Source: Hippophae tibetana (lineage: Eukaryota; Streptophyta; Magnoliopsida; Rosales; Elaeagnaceae). From it: DNA of 64,000 bases. The stretch is from contig CM072805.1 of the NCBI GenBank assembly GCA_037013495.1, forward strand, positions 38,497,169-38,561,168, in the 5' to 3' direction. Positions 1 through 10,999 of this stretch are shown in pieces. Each line of letters opens with the position of its first letter. Position 1 is the stretch's first letter. The position numbers were made by a program, and so were the translations under genes. The notes beneath the pieces are model-generated. The model saw only the letters and a program-made list of their open reading frames with translations, did not search any database and had not been told where the DNA came from.

Positions 1-221
1 CTTCATATCGATACATGAAATATGGAAGAAAAAGAAAATTAGTCCATGGGAGTATGAGAAAATATTAGCCCCATATAAAAAATAAGCAGATGCGCAAGAA
101 GCTTAAAATAGAAACGAGTTAATACTAAAATAGGGAGAACTACAGAGTATCTGAATAGAGGCAAAAGAATATGGGAAATATTGGGGAAGTGTACATGGAG
201 AATGGATAAAGGAAACATTAC

Positions 222-3200
222 CTGACAATTTCAATTGCATCCTCTACAGTGTAACGCTCCCATTTTGTGTATGCACCTTTCCATAAATTTGGATATGAAG
301 GTACTTCAAGAGGAAATGACTGCTCATCTATGACGTGCCAATGAAGAACATTCTACTTAATGTAATTATCAATATCAGTATAACGTGCAAAAACATGAGA
401 GAACCAACAATGTTAGGAGGGAAGTTGTCTGGATGAAGCTTTAACGTTATGGAAAGAAAATGGTAACAAAGTAAGTAGTTATGGATCTTACAAGTTTGGC
501 ATATGACATCGAGTCAATAACCTGCTTAATTACATCTACTGGTAAATAGTGTCTAGATGTATCTGCATAAGCAATAATAAGATGGAGTAAGTAACATTAT
601 ATGCCAAATCATTTAATCATTTGTGATGGTTGCCACTGACAGATAAATAAATTTGTAGCTCACCAAGAAGAAGACCACGATAAGCAAACCTTGGTTTGTC
701 CTGTATGTACCAAGGTGCTTGGTACACTTGTACCAACTTAGTTTCGTAGTCAAAATTACACAGCTGGCTGAATGTCTGAAAATTGAAATGTCAGTATGAA
801 CTAAAAGAGGAAACTTTATTAAACTTGATGATGTCAGAAAATGCAAGCATACTCCTTGCCAGAGTGAGAAAATCGATGTACAAGTTCCATTTCTTCGTTA
901 TTTATTATTCTTACTTTTGCTTCTCAAGTCATTCACATCCAATTTCAAGGCCTCCACTAATGATGATTAAGCAAGATAATAAGCATTTCGCTCCTAAAGC
1001 ATAAATCCCTTTCACTTTGCCATATTTTGTAAAGTGCAATTAGCCAACAACACACAAATTGATACAGATCATCCTATATTAAACATATACTTGTGCAATC
1101 TAAGTTAACAACAATAATACATACCTCCAACCCCCTCAGAGCACCATAAACAGTGTTTGCCTGCAGCAAATACAATATCACACCATTAATATGTTGGAGA
1201 TTATTATAAAGCTCCTTAATTTAAGGAGCAAAACAAGGAGCAAAACATGAAGTTTAATTCAAGGATCAATTCAAGGAACTATTAATTTAAGGAGTAATTA
1301 AAGGAGTGAATTTTCCTATAAATAGATGTGTATTGTAATGAATTAATCAACCTAGTGTTTATTCCAATTGAGAGAAAAGCTTTTGTGAGAGAAAATTGAG
1401 AGTAATTTTCTTGAGTATAATTGGATTGTGAGTTGTGAGTGTTGTAAACACCTTATAATTTCTTCACTTTCAGTAAAAAGATCTGTAACAGGTTCGGAGA
1501 CGTAAACAAGATTGGCCGAACTCTGTTATCAAATTTGTGTGTTATTTTGTCTATCTTGCTTTCTCATAAATCTAGCTTATCGAGAATTTGTGTAATTTTC
1601 CAACAATTGGTAGTAGAGCTTTTGGTGGTGATTTCTGTCAATTTCTTGCAAGGTTATTATTTGTGGATGGTGGAGGTGTTCTAATACACGGTGGTTTGCA
1701 GAACTAGTCAGAAACGATTCGGAGGAAGTCAAATTTGAGTGGGAGCAATGGCCGTAGATGAAAGAAAGATGAAACTCGAGGAATTCGATGGCATAGATTT
1801 TGGGTTTTGGAAAATGCAGATAGAGAATTATTTGTATCAAAAAAATCTATATCAACTTCTCTCAGGGAAGAAGCTAGAGACTATGAAAGAAGAAGACTGG
1901 AATCTTCTAGATAGACAAGCCCTCGGAGTTATTCGATTGACGTTATCCCGTAATGTTACTTTCAACATAGCAAAGGAAAAACCACGGCAGGTCTCATGAC
2001 AGCTCTCTCCAATATATATGAGAAGTCATCAGCCTCAAACAAAGTACACTTAATGAGACGTTTGTTCAATTACGGATGGCGAAAGGCGCATCGGTAGCTC
2101 AACATCTCAATGAACTCAACACAGTCACAACCCAGTTGAGTTCAGTGGAAATTGAATTCGATAAAGAAGTACGAGCATTGATACTTTTGTCTTTTTTACC
2201 AAAAAGCTGGAATGTTACTGTCACGGCTGTGAATAGCTCGTCAGGAAGCAATAAGTTGAAATATGACGATATTCGTGATCTGGTTCTCAGTGAAGAGATC
2301 CGACGTAGAGAGTCAGATGAATCGTCAACTTCTTCAGTTTTGCATACAAAGTCAAGAGGTAGAAATTCAACTAGAGGGAATGGACGTGGCAAAACAGACT
2401 ACCGAGGTAGATCAAAGGACAGGAGATCCAAGTCCAGGAATCTTAATAATTCCCATAGCTCGAAAACTATTGAGTGTTGGAATTGTGGGAGAATTGGGCA
2501 CTACAAAAATCAGTGCAAGAGTGCACCGAAGGACAAACAAGTGAAGGTAGAGACAAATGTTAGTTCCACCTTAGGAGGAGATGATGCATTGATATGCTCT
2601 TTGGAGAGCAAGGAAGAATCTTGGGCGTTAGACTCTGGAGCATCATTCCATGCTACTTCACAGAAAGAATTCTTCGAGAAATATGTCCCCAAAAACCTTG
2701 GAAAAGTATATATTGGTGATGACCAACCTTGTGTTATTATTGGCAAAGATGTAATGAAAATTAAGTTGAATGGGTCTATTTAGGAGCTGAAGGATGTCAG
2801 ACATATTCCCGACCTAAGAAGGAACTTAATCTCAGTAGGGCAATTGGCCAGTGAAGGCTACACTATGATCTTCCATGGTGAGGATTGGAAGATTTCAAAG
2901 GGCACAATGACAGTTGCTCGAGGCAAGAAGAGTGACACTTTTTACATGATAGTAGGGACATGTTGTTCAATCGCAGTTACAATAGGCAATGAAACACCAA
3001 ATTTGTGGCACCAGAGACTAGGTCACATGAGTGAGAAGTGGATGAAAATTATGCACTCAAAGGAAAAACTTTCAGGCCTACAGTCTGTAGAGATAGACAT
3101 GTGCGAAGATTGCATACTTGGAAAGAACTATGTCAGGCACGCCTCAACACAATGGTGTAGCTGAGCGTATGAACCAAACGTTGACAGAAAGAGTCAGAAG

Positions 3201-6200
3201 GATTCGTATACAATCAGGTTTATCGAAGCAGTTCTGAAAAAAAAACAGTCAACACGTCAGCTTATTTAATCAATCGAGATCCATCTGTTCCATTGGAGCA
3301 TAGAATACCAGAGGAAGTATGGAGCGAAAAAGAGGTGAAACTATCACATTTAAAAGTTTTCGACTGTGTAGCATTTGTGCATATCAATGATCAAGGCAGG
3401 AATAAGCTTGATCCCAAATCCAAGAAATGCACATTCATCGGTTATGGTGAGGATGAGTTTGTCTACCGCATTTGAGATGACGAAAACAAGAAAGTGATCC
3501 GTAGTAGAGATGTGATTTTCAACGAAAGAGTGATGTATAAGAACATGCATAAAACAGACACCAACGACTCAAAGCAGAATGAGTCAGTATTTATAGATGT
3601 AGATGATGTCCCAGATAGTTCCGTGAAGTAGCAAGTTCTCAACCAGAGGAACTCGTTGGACAGAGCAGTGTGCAACAGTCCGACACACCACAACCTCCTA
3701 CTCCTACTCCAGCTCCTGTATTGAGAAGGTCTTCTCGACCTCATGTACCTAACAGGAGATACATGAACTATATGTTGGTGACTGATGGAGGAGAGCCTGA
3801 ATATTATGATGAAACTTGTCAGACTCGAGATGCCAGCAGGTGTAAGCTTGCCATGAAACTGAAGTTGTGCTCAACTTTAGTTGGTCTGCTAGAGTAACAA
3901 GACTAGAAAAGCTACTGCATTGATCGAGGTGTGAAGATAGATTGAAATCAATCTTCAAGTGGGAGATTGTTATAAAGCTCCTTAATTTAATGAGCAAAAC
4001 ATGGAGCTTAATTCAAGGAACCATTAATTTAAGTAGTAATTCAAGGAGTGAATTTTCCTATAAATAGATGTGTAATTGTAATGAATTAATCAACCAAATG
4101 TTCATTCCAATTGAGAGAAAAGTTTTTGTGAGAGAAAAGATTTTGTGAGAGAAAAATGAGAGTAATTTTCTTGAGTGTAATTGGGTTGTGAATTGTAAGT
4201 GTTGTAAACACCTTGTATAATTTCTCAACTTTCAGTAAAAAGATCTACAGCAGATCCAAAGACGTAAGCAATATTGACTGAACTCTGTTATCAAATTTGT
4301 GTGTTATTTTGTCTACCTTGTTTTCTCATAAATCTGACTTATCAGAAATTTAAGTAATTTCCCAACATAATAAACCAATAGCAAGAGAGCATAACTATTC
4401 ATAAAAGCATCAAACTGTGAATATAAACGCATACACAAATCAAAGATAAAATGCTTGTAACTTCAAAATAAATAACTACATAAACTAAGTAAACCTTTCT
4501 TTTTCTATTATTATGACATAGATAACTAAAATCTTCTTTGGATATTGATCTAACCCATGGATGCTATAATATGAACTGAGATCTTGAACACCACAAGTAC
4601 ATACCAAATAATGAAATAACAAATTCACCGATTAAGTTACCTTGTAAGATGAGAAGATAAGGCAAGGAAGAAGGACCCATACTAGTGATCTTCATTAAAA
4701 TGAAGTACGTATCCAACCAACATGATATGTAAGAATTGGATTTATTGATGATTAATAAACGAATGTTTACAACCTATTTATACAAAAGAAAAGCAAAATT
4801 GTAATAATTAAAAATAAACACAATTATGGAGAGGCATGTTCTTGGACAGCCTATCCTTCCCCACCAACAGCTTGGTGGCTGCTTCCAGCTGGTGTGTTGG
4901 TTGTCACCAGCTGGATATCATGTTCTTTAACATTCCCCCTCAAGTTAGAATATATGTTAATTATTCCTAACTTGTTAAGTAAGCTTGAGAACTGTGGAAA
5001 ACTCAGGGATTTGGTAAATATATCTGCTGGTTGCTCTAATGTAGAGATATGATAAGTTTTGATCATTCCAGCTTGAATCTTTTCTCTTACTAGATGGCAA
5101 TCGATCTCTATGTGTTTAGTTCGCTCATGAAACACTGGATTTGATGCAATGTGAAGAGCTGCTTGATTGTCACAATATAACTTGGTTGGTTGGGAGTGTT
5201 TGATACCCAAATCATCCAGAATATATCGTAACCAGGTTACTTCGCAACATGCTGCTGCCATAGAGCGATATTCTGCTTCTGCACTTGATCGTGAGACTGT
5301 ATTTTGTTTCTTAGTCTTCCAAGAAATTAGCGAGTTTCCAAGAAACATACAATATCCTGTGGTTGATCGTCTTGTATCTGTGCATTTTGCCCAATCTGCA
5401 TCACAAAAAGCATTTAGTTGTAATGAACTAGTTGCTGAGAAAAAGAGACCTTGCCCTGGTGTGTTCTTGACATATCGTAGCACTCGTTGAGCTGCTTCCA
5501 AATGTGGTTGTCGTGGTTTATCCATATATTGACTGAGAATGTGCACGGCATACACTAAGTCAGGCCTTGTGATGGTCAAGTATATTAATCTCCCAACAAG
5601 TCTTCGATAGGATGTGGGATTACTGATGAATTCCCCTTCAACCTTGCTGAGGGATAAATTTTGTTCCATAGGTGAATTTGCAGATTTGGCACCAAGATAA
5701 CCCATATCCTCCAATATTTCAAGTGCGTACTTGCGTTGTGACAGAACAATTCCCTTCCTGGAACGTGAAACTTCTATGCCCAAAAAATACTTTAATTCAC
5801 CGAGATCTTTAAGCTTAAATTGGCTCATGAGATGATTCTTAGTTTCTTCAATGTCTTGTATATTGTTTCCTGTTATGATTATATCATCTACATAGACAAG
5901 GAGAGCAGAGAAGGAATTACCACGGGTTCGGACGAACAGTGAGTGATCATACTTGGATTGGTTAAAACCAGCTAGCTTAAGTGTTGTTGATAGTTTGATG
6001 AACCACTGTCGTGAGGCTTGTTTGAGTCCATACAAAGATTTATGTAGCTTACATACTCGTGTTTCCCCCTTTCGTCCGAATCCAGGTGGAAGGGACATGT
6101 AAACATCTTCATGAAGATCACCATAGAGAAAAGCATTGTTGACATCGAGTTGTCGAAGATGCCAATTTTGAATAGCAGCAACGGCAAGGAGAAGCCGAAC

Positions 6201-9200
6201 AGTGACAAGTTTGGCTACTGGTGCAAAAGTTTCTTGGTAGTCAAAACCTTCAATCTGACTGTATCCTTTGGCCACTAACCGAGCCTTGTATCGTTCCACA
6301 GAACCATCAGGATTATACTTGATTTTGTAGACCCATTTACAACCAACTGGTTTCTTGTTTGGAGGAAGCTGTTGAAGCGTCCAAGTGCCATTAGTTTCAA
6401 GAGCATCCAGTTCTTGTTTCATGGCAAGCTGCCAATTTGGATCATTGAAAGCTTCAGCAAAAGTGGTTGGTTCCCTGAGAATGGAAATAGAAGTAGCAAA
6501 AGCACGATGTGCAGGTGATAATTGGTCATAGGTAAGTACATGAGATAAAGAATGAGAAGTACCTTTGTCTTTGGACGATGCTGAGTGAGACGAAGGGAAG
6601 GACCGAGAAGGTAGGGAAGCTTCTACATGATATTTTTGAAGGTAGCTAGGAACATTGGTGGATCGACGAAGCCTATGTGTGACTGGTGTTGGAGGAATTA
6701 TGTGTGGTGGAGAAGTTGACGATGATGTTTCTGGAGATGAATTTTGAAGATGAAGAGTGTCTGAGTTGATTGTTGGAAGGACAGATGGTGTATGATCAAG
6801 TGATATATTTGGATTGGTTGATTGACGAATGTTAGGTAGGTCATCATAAATAGTATCTTCTGATGGAGGAAATAGAGTTGGAGTGTTGACAGCGGAAGTG
6901 AAATAAGGAAATACATGTTCATGAAAGATAACATCACGAGACACTAAAGTCTTGTTTGTTTCCAGATTGTAGACACGATAACCTTTGATCCCAGATGGAT
7001 ACCCAATGAATATGCATTTATGTGACCTAGCATCAAACTTGGTAAGTCGATCATGATGTGTAGAGACAAAGCAAAGGGAACCAAAAACACGAAGGTGTTC
7101 ATACCTAGGAGTTTTGTGAAAAAGGACTTCAAATGGTGTTTTACCCTTGAGAACAGGTGTTGGAGTACGATTTATGAGGTATGTGGCTGTAAGAATGGCA
7201 TCTCCCCAGAATTGTTTAGGAAGATTGGCTTGGAAGAGTAATGAACGAGCAACATTGAGAAGATGACGGTGTTTACGTTCAGCAACACCATTTTGTTGAG
7301 GGGTAGAGACACAACTAGTTTGATGAAGGATTCCTTTGGTAGAAAACAACTGGGTCATAGAGAATTCTGGTCCATTGTCACTACGAATGATTTTAACTCT
7401 GGATGAAAATTGTGTTTCAACAAGATTGATGAAGGTGGTAAGAAATGTACGTGTATCAGATTTAGTATGTAAGAGATAGACCCATGTGCATCTTGAGTAG
7501 TCATCAACAATAGTGAGAAAATAACGTGCTCCATTAAGTGCTGGAATGTGATAACCACCCCAAATATCAACATGAATCATTTCAAAAGGTGCTTTTGTAT
7601 TGATGGAACTTAAAGGAAATGGATTACGTGTTTGCTTAGCTAATGGACAAATAGAACAATCACTAATGGAACAAAAAGGTGTGTTGATGGAAAGAGAAAT
7701 TACACGCAAACTGTTATTAGATAAATGACCAAGTCGTTGATGCCATAGATGAGAGTTGGTGGAAGCAGTGTTTGAAACAGAGAAACATCCAGCCTTTTCA
7801 GAAATAGTCAAGTAGTAGAGTCCTGCTTTCTCAGTTCCCATCCCAATCGTCTTCCCTGAGCATTTGTCCTGAACAAAGCACATACTATTAGTGAAGGTGA
7901 CATGGAAAAATGAGGTTTGAGTTAGTTTGGCTACTGAAACTAAGTTTAATTTGAAGGAGGGAACACACAAGACATTATGGAGTATAAAATTATTTGAGAA
8001 ATGCACAGTGCCAATATGTGTGACACGGGCAAGAGAATGATCAGGTAAATGCACATGCCGATTAGTGACTGGAATGCTGGAGCTCATAAGGTTTTGGGAA
8101 CAGACCATGTGATCAGTTGCCCCTGTATCAAAAATCCAACGAGTTTCTGAATGGAAAACAGTTGCACATAATGTGTTACCTGAAGAAGTAGTCACTTGAT
8201 TTGCCATGCTACCTGATTTGGATTGATTGAGAAGTGTAAGGAGCTCTTGATATTGGGCAAATGTAAGATTGTGGGATGGTGTCTTTGTGTCGGAGCAGCT
8301 TTCCTGAAAGTCAGTATGATGAGCTTTGGAAGGGAAGCCATAACTTGTGTTTCTCTTGTCTTGAATTACTCCTTTCTTCCGACACATGTTGATGTCATGT
8401 CCATTTAAACCACAGAAATTACATTTGAGACGTTTTCGGCAGTTTTCAAAAATGTGTCCATTGAGACCACAAAAATCACATTTGAGGTGACTTCGGCAAT
8501 TCTCAGAATTATGACCTATATTGTTGCATCTATTGCATTTGAGATGTGGGTTCCTTGGTGGGTAATTTTTCTGAGGATATTGTGGACGACTATCTCTGGC
8601 AACGAGTGCAGCAGCTTCTGGCATCCTTCCTATGCTTTGAGTGGAGACAGCTCTTTGCTTTTCATCTTGAACAATAAGTGAATATACCTTATTTACTGTA
8701 GGTAATGGTTCCATGAGCAAGATTTGTCCGCGTGCTGATGTGTAAACCGTATTAAGGCCCATGAGAAACTTTATGGTTCGCTGCTTTTGTTGATATTCTT
8801 GTAATTCTCTTCCAGCATTTCCTCCACAGTGTGGAAGGGGACATAGTGCATCACGACTATCCCATAAACTTTTCAATTTGGTATAGTATTCGCCAATGCT
8901 CACACCTTCTTGCATGCAATCATGTATCTCTTGTTCAATGTGGAATAGGTGCACGCTGTTGGTGTGCGAAAAGCGTTCCTTTAATTCTTCCCATAACTCA
9001 TATGCAGTATCACTATACATGACACTTTCTGCAATTTTGGGTGATATGGTGTTGAGGATCCATCCTTTGACAAGAATATTGCAGCGAGTCCATTGTTTGA
9101 TTTCTGCTTCAAGGTTTGTTGATGGCCTTTTGATTGTGCCGTCAATGAATCCTTCTTTGTTTTTGGTTATTAGAGCCATGAGCATTGCATGACTCCAAAT

Positions 9201-10999
9201 GTGATAGTTTTCTTGGTTTAACGATTGAGCTACAAGGACCATGCCTGGTTGGTCTGAGTGGTGTAAATATAAAGAATGACTAGGATCATCATACCATTTT
9301 GGTAAAGTAGGGTTGGTATTGGTAGTCATAGACATTTTTGGTTGAATAAATTTGAAAGAACGGGATGGGTTTAAGTGTGTTTTAGACAATAATGACTATT
9401 TATGAAATAAATAATGTACTGAAATATGCTCTATCTTATAGAAAATGAGTCAAGGATTACAGAACCGGAAATTTCAGCCGCAGAACCGGTCGGAAAAGGG
9501 GTGAACCGGCGTCTGGAGTGGCTGGAACGGCGGCTGCAACGGTGAAGCACTGAACCGGATGAAGACCGAACCGGACCGGACCAGACCGAGAAAACGACGC
9601 GTCGTTTATTTCAGCGCGGAGCGAACGACGTGTCGTTTGTTTCAGCGGGCGAGCGACGACGTGTCGTTGGAGTCGTCTTCTTCAGCAGCTGGCGCGTGTT
9701 GGAGCGTGCGTCTCCGGCGAGGCGCGTTGAACTCCGGCGAGATTAAAAATGGCGCGTGTGAGCGCGTGGAGAGGTATTTTGGCTTGATTTTAATTGCAGA
9801 TTGCTCGGATTTTTCTGAATAATATTCTGGGATGAAATTGAAATTATTTTGTGAATCGAAATTGGTTTTGGAAAAAAAACAGATTGAGGAAAAATTGGAA
9901 AAATTTCTATGAGCTGATTTTTTCTGGGAATTGTTTCCTAAGCTCTGATACCATGTAAGAATTGGATTTATTGATGATTAATAAACGAATGTTTACAACC
10001 TATTTATACAAAAGAAAAGCAAAATTGTAATAATTAAAAATAAACACAATTATGGAGAGGCATGTTCTTGGACAGCCTATCCTTCCCCACCAACAGCTTG
10101 GTGGCTGCTTCCAGCTGGTGTGTTGGTTGTCACCAGCTGGATATCATGTTCTTTAACATGATATGAACAGGAATGTGCTTACTCCACTAAATTTTAAGAG
10201 AGTTAAGAAAATAGGTGAGTACGACACCTAGACATGTACCCACGTGGGACTCTATCAGCTGAGCCCATGTAACATAGCTTGTGATATAAAGTTTGTGTTT
10301 CTTCACTTGGGACTATTTTATTAGAAATTCTATAACAAGTATATGCGCTTGGCTGATTGGCAGAGTTTGAGTGAGTAAAATTTATTGTAGGAAAAAAAAA
10401 ATAGATAAATGCATAGCTTCCAACACTCAATTTACCTCAATGGTGACCTGCCCAATAATCGATTTCCCGTCATTATTATCCACAAGCAAAGTATAGCTTT
10501 CATCCACCCCAAGTTGAAGCTGCAAAAAACGAAACTCTTTCTCAAAATCCACAATCTTCTATTAAAATCTAACATTAAAATCACAAAGATCACTTAATTT
10601 AAGCCGAACCCAACTTACATCTTCGCTATCAGAAGCAACAACAATCGTCAATTTGCTGATATCATAAGCGAGTCTCCTTCCCCTAAGTCTACCAAAAAGA
10701 TAATTCCCATTACTGTGCTTGAATATAATCCTTCTGTAGCGATCAAAAGCTGCTCTGATAATGGGAGAGTGGCCTCCATTTCCAGCGACGGCAAGTGAGA
10801 GGCCAGGATCAACAGAGAGACTATTGTTGCCGAAATTGAATTCCAATGGCAGAGGCCACAGGTATGTGAGTGAGAGTGAGTCGTTGACTTCTGATACTGA
10901 ACTCGACGAATCGCAAAAGGCGACACAGAAAATTGCGATTAGTAAAACGGAAAATATGTGGGTGGTCATGGGATGAGATTTTGAAGATTTCGCAAGCAT
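222..10999 (-). CDS. HEXO1: Beta-hexosaminidase (GH20), HEXO1-like, 5' half of gene
   Basis: Family role: removes terminal N-acetylglucosamine/galactosamine from N-glycans; Arabidopsis HEXO1 is vacuolar. Six exons can be read on the minus strand: 10619-10999, 10436-10519, 1125-1160, 664-775, 492-562 and 222-352, all in phase with GT-AG borders; the gene continues past the left edge. The roughly 271 residues seen are about half of the usual 540. Exon 1 holds a hydrophobic signal segment (residues 11-30, after a second Met at 11) and the LWPLPLEFNFGN start of the GH20b domain. Exon 2 reads LQLGVDESYTLLV, exon 3 ANTVYGALRGLE, exon 4 APWYIQDKPRF, exon 5 DTSRHYLPVDVIKQ and exon 6 LHWHVIDEQSFPLEVPSYPN. 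The catalytic Asp-Glu pair lies beyond the window. Exon 3 is a 36-bp microexon. Intron 2 (1161-10435, 9275 bp) carries two copia elements; about 658 bp of it is original. No exon is damaged, so the gene may be functional despite the insertions. Bases 1-221 are intron 6. Confidence 0.93.
1192..1605 (+). repeat. 5' LTR of the old copia element
   Basis: 414 bp from TGTTGG to CCAACA, containing a TATA-like CTATAAATAG near 1316-1325. It pairs with the copy at about 3958-4367. It starts only 31 bp from the splice acceptor side of HEXO1 exon 3. Confidence 0.9.
3958..4367 (+). repeat. 3' LTR of the old copia element
   Basis: Partner of the 1192-1605 repeat. It contains the same TATA-like CTATAAATAG and ends CCCAACA, followed directly by the TAATA duplication. 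The left border is approximate because the polypurine tract and LTR start are similar in sequence. The next 355 bp (4373-4727) are ordinary intron sequence with no gene seen. Confidence 0.85.
4728..4932 (-). repeat. 3' LTR of the young copia element
   Basis: 205 bp, TGTAAGAATT to TCTTTAACA on the plus strand, identical by eye to 9954-10158. It contains the stop codon of the element polyprotein, which ends at 4851. Confidence 0.95.
4851..9335 (-). CDS. Copia gag-pol polyprotein (gag, protease, integrase, RT, RNase H)
   Basis: One frame of about 1494 residues from the first ATG at 9335. Order: gag with UBN2-type helices in roughly the first 250 residues; three CCHC-type zinc knuckles (CNRCNNIGHNSENC and two relatives) near residues 265-325; aspartic protease with FDTGATDHM near 400; GAG-pre-integrase (LWHQRLGHLS) near 530; integrase core with HVDIWGG, DDYSR and SDNGPEF; reverse transcriptase with the YVDDIIITG catalytic box; and RNase H with DADWAKCTD and SSAEAEYR. 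This is the standard Ty1/copia order (integrase before RT). The stop codon lies inside the 3' LTR. The copia family makes particles in the cytoplasm and integrates in the nucleus. The frame looks whole; expression cannot be judged from sequence. Confidence 0.95.
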   Translation of the reverse strand: MSMTTNTNPTLPKWYDDPSHSLYLHHSDQPGMVLVAQSLNQENYHIWSHAMLMALITKNKEGFIDGTIKRPSTNLEAEIKQWTRCNILVKGWILNTISPKIAESVMYSDTAYELWEELKERFSHTNSVHLFHIEQEIHDCMQEGVSIGEYYTKLKSLWDSRDALCPLPHCGGNAGRELQEYQQKQRTIKFLMGLNTVYTSARGQILLMEPLPTVNKVYSLIVQDEKQRAVSTQSIGRMPEAAALVARDSRPQYPQKNYPPRNPHLKCNRCNNIGHNSENCRSHLKCDFCGLNGHIFENCRKRLKCNFCGLNGHDINMCRKKGVIQDKRNTSYGFPSKAHHTDFQESCSDTKTPSHNLTFAQYQELLTLLNQSKSGSMANQVTTSSGNTLCATVFHSETRWIFDTGATDHMVCSQNLMSSSIPVTNRHVHLPDHSLARVTHIGTVHFSNNFILHNVLCVPSFKLNLVSVAKLTQTSFFHVTFTNSMCFVQDKCSGKTIGMGTEKAGLYYLTISEKAGCFSVSNTASTNSHLWHQRLGHLSNNSLRVISLSINTPFCSISDCSICPLAKQTRNPFPLSSINTKAPFEMIHVDIWGGYHIPALNGARYFLTIVDDYSRCTWVYLLHTKSDTRTFLTTFINLVETQFSSRVKIIRSDNGPEFSMTQLFSTKGILHQTSCVSTPQQNGVAERKHRHLLNVARSLLFQANLPKQFWGDAILTATYLINRTPTPVLKGKTPFEVLFHKTPRYEHLRVFGSLCFVSTHHDRLTKFDARSHKCIFIGYPSGIKGYRVYNLETNKTLVSRDVIFHEHVFPYFTSAVNTPTLFPPSEDTIYDDLPNIRQSTNPNISLDHTPSVLPTINSDTLHLQNSSPETSSSTSPPHIIPPTPVTHRLRRSTNVPSYLQKYHVEASLPSRSFPSSHSASSKDKGTSHSLSHVLTYDQLSPAHRAFATSISILREPTTFAEAFNDPNWQLAMKQELDALETNGTWTLQQLPPNKKPVGCKWVYKIKYNPDGSVERYKARLVAKGYSQIEGFDYQETFAPVAKLVTVRLLLAVAAIQNWHLRQLDVNNAFLYGDLHEDVYMSLPPGFGRKGETRVCKLHKSLYGLKQASRQWFIKLSTTLKLAGFNQSKYDHSLFVRTRGNSFSALLVYVDDIIITGNNIQDIEETKNHLMSQFKLKDLGELKYFLGIEVSRSRKGIVLSQRKYALEILEDMGYLGAKSANSPMEQNLSLSKVEGEFISNPTSYRRLVGRLIYLTITRPDLVYAVHILSQYMDKPRQPHLEAAQRVLRYVKNTPGQGLFFSATSSLQLNAFCDADWAKCTDTRRSTTGYCMFLGNSLISWKTKKQNTVSRSSAEAEYRSMAAACCEVTWLRYILDDLGIKHSQPTKLYCDNQAALHIASNPVFHERTKHIEIDCHLVREKIQAGMIKTYHISTLEQPADIFTKSLSFPQFSSLLNKLGIINIYSNLRGNVKEHDIQLVTTNTPAGSSHQAVGGEG
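9592..9669. repeat. Palindrome-bearing tandem repeats in the copia 5' leader
   Basis: Three copies of a near-palindrome occur at about 30-bp spacing: AAACGACGCGTCGTTT (9592-9607, perfect), AACGACGTGTCGTT (9624-9637) and CGACGACGTGTCGTTG (9654-9669). The spacers between them (TATTTCAGCG.., TGTTTCAGCG..) are also alike. The surrounding leader (9390-9953) is far richer in G+C than the rest of the region. Confidence 0.8.
9954..10158 (-). repeat. 5' LTR of the young copia element
   Basis: 205 bp, identical by eye to 4728-4932. The primer-binding site immediately inside it (9941-9953) fixes it as the 5' LTR for a minus-strand element. Confidence 0.95.

Larger units (their letters stand above)
1192..4367 (+). 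mobile_element. Ty1/copia LTR retrotransposon, old and broken, in HEXO1 intron 2
   Basis: LTRs of about 410 bp begin TGTTGG and end CCAACA, flanked by a matching 5-bp target duplication TAATA (1187-1191 and 4368-4372). A primer-binding-like site (TTGGTAGTAGAGC) follows the 5' LTR, and a purine-rich tract (AAGTGGGAGAT) precedes the 3' LTR. Parts recognised in order: a UBN2-type gag from about 1748, a CCHC zinc knuckle near 2475-2515, an aspartic protease motif (LDSGA) near 2625, a GAG-pre-integrase region near 3000-3130, and the tail of integrase near 3340-3470. No reverse transcriptase or RNase H was recognised. The element is non-autonomous with several breaks. About one aligned LTR base in ten differs, suggesting an age of a few million years. 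It lies antisense to the host gene. Confidence 0.93.
4728..10158 (-). mobile_element. Ty1/copia LTR retrotransposon, whole-looking and young, in HEXO1 intron 2
   Basis: The two 205-bp LTRs (4728-4932 and 9954-10158) show no difference by eye, and a 5-bp target duplication TGATA flanks them (4723-4727 and 10159-10163). A perfect initiator-Met tRNA primer site (TGGTATCAGAGCT, 9953-9941) adjoins the 5' LTR, and a polypurine tract (GAGGGGGAATG) adjoins the 3' LTR. A single long polyprotein frame with all copia domains lies between. At a rate near 1e-8 per site per year, identical 205-bp LTRs suggest insertion within roughly the last few hundred thousand years. The element is in the same orientation as the HEXO1 gene, so its LTR transcription and polyadenylation signals lie in the host sense direction. 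It looks whole; no breaks were seen. Confidence 0.97.

Noticed and set aside
9559-9822. Plus-strand frame in the young copia leader
   Set aside because: It is antisense to the element, compositionally driven by the G+C-rich repeats, and resembles no protein.
10230-10245. CCCACGTGGG G-box near HEXO1 exon 2
   Set aside because: It lies inside intron 2, between the young copia element and exon 2, with no promoter context.
1125-10999. HEXO1 as a pseudogene because of the retroelement insertions
   Set aside because: All six exons seen are in phase, conserved and have proper splice borders; both insertions are intronic.
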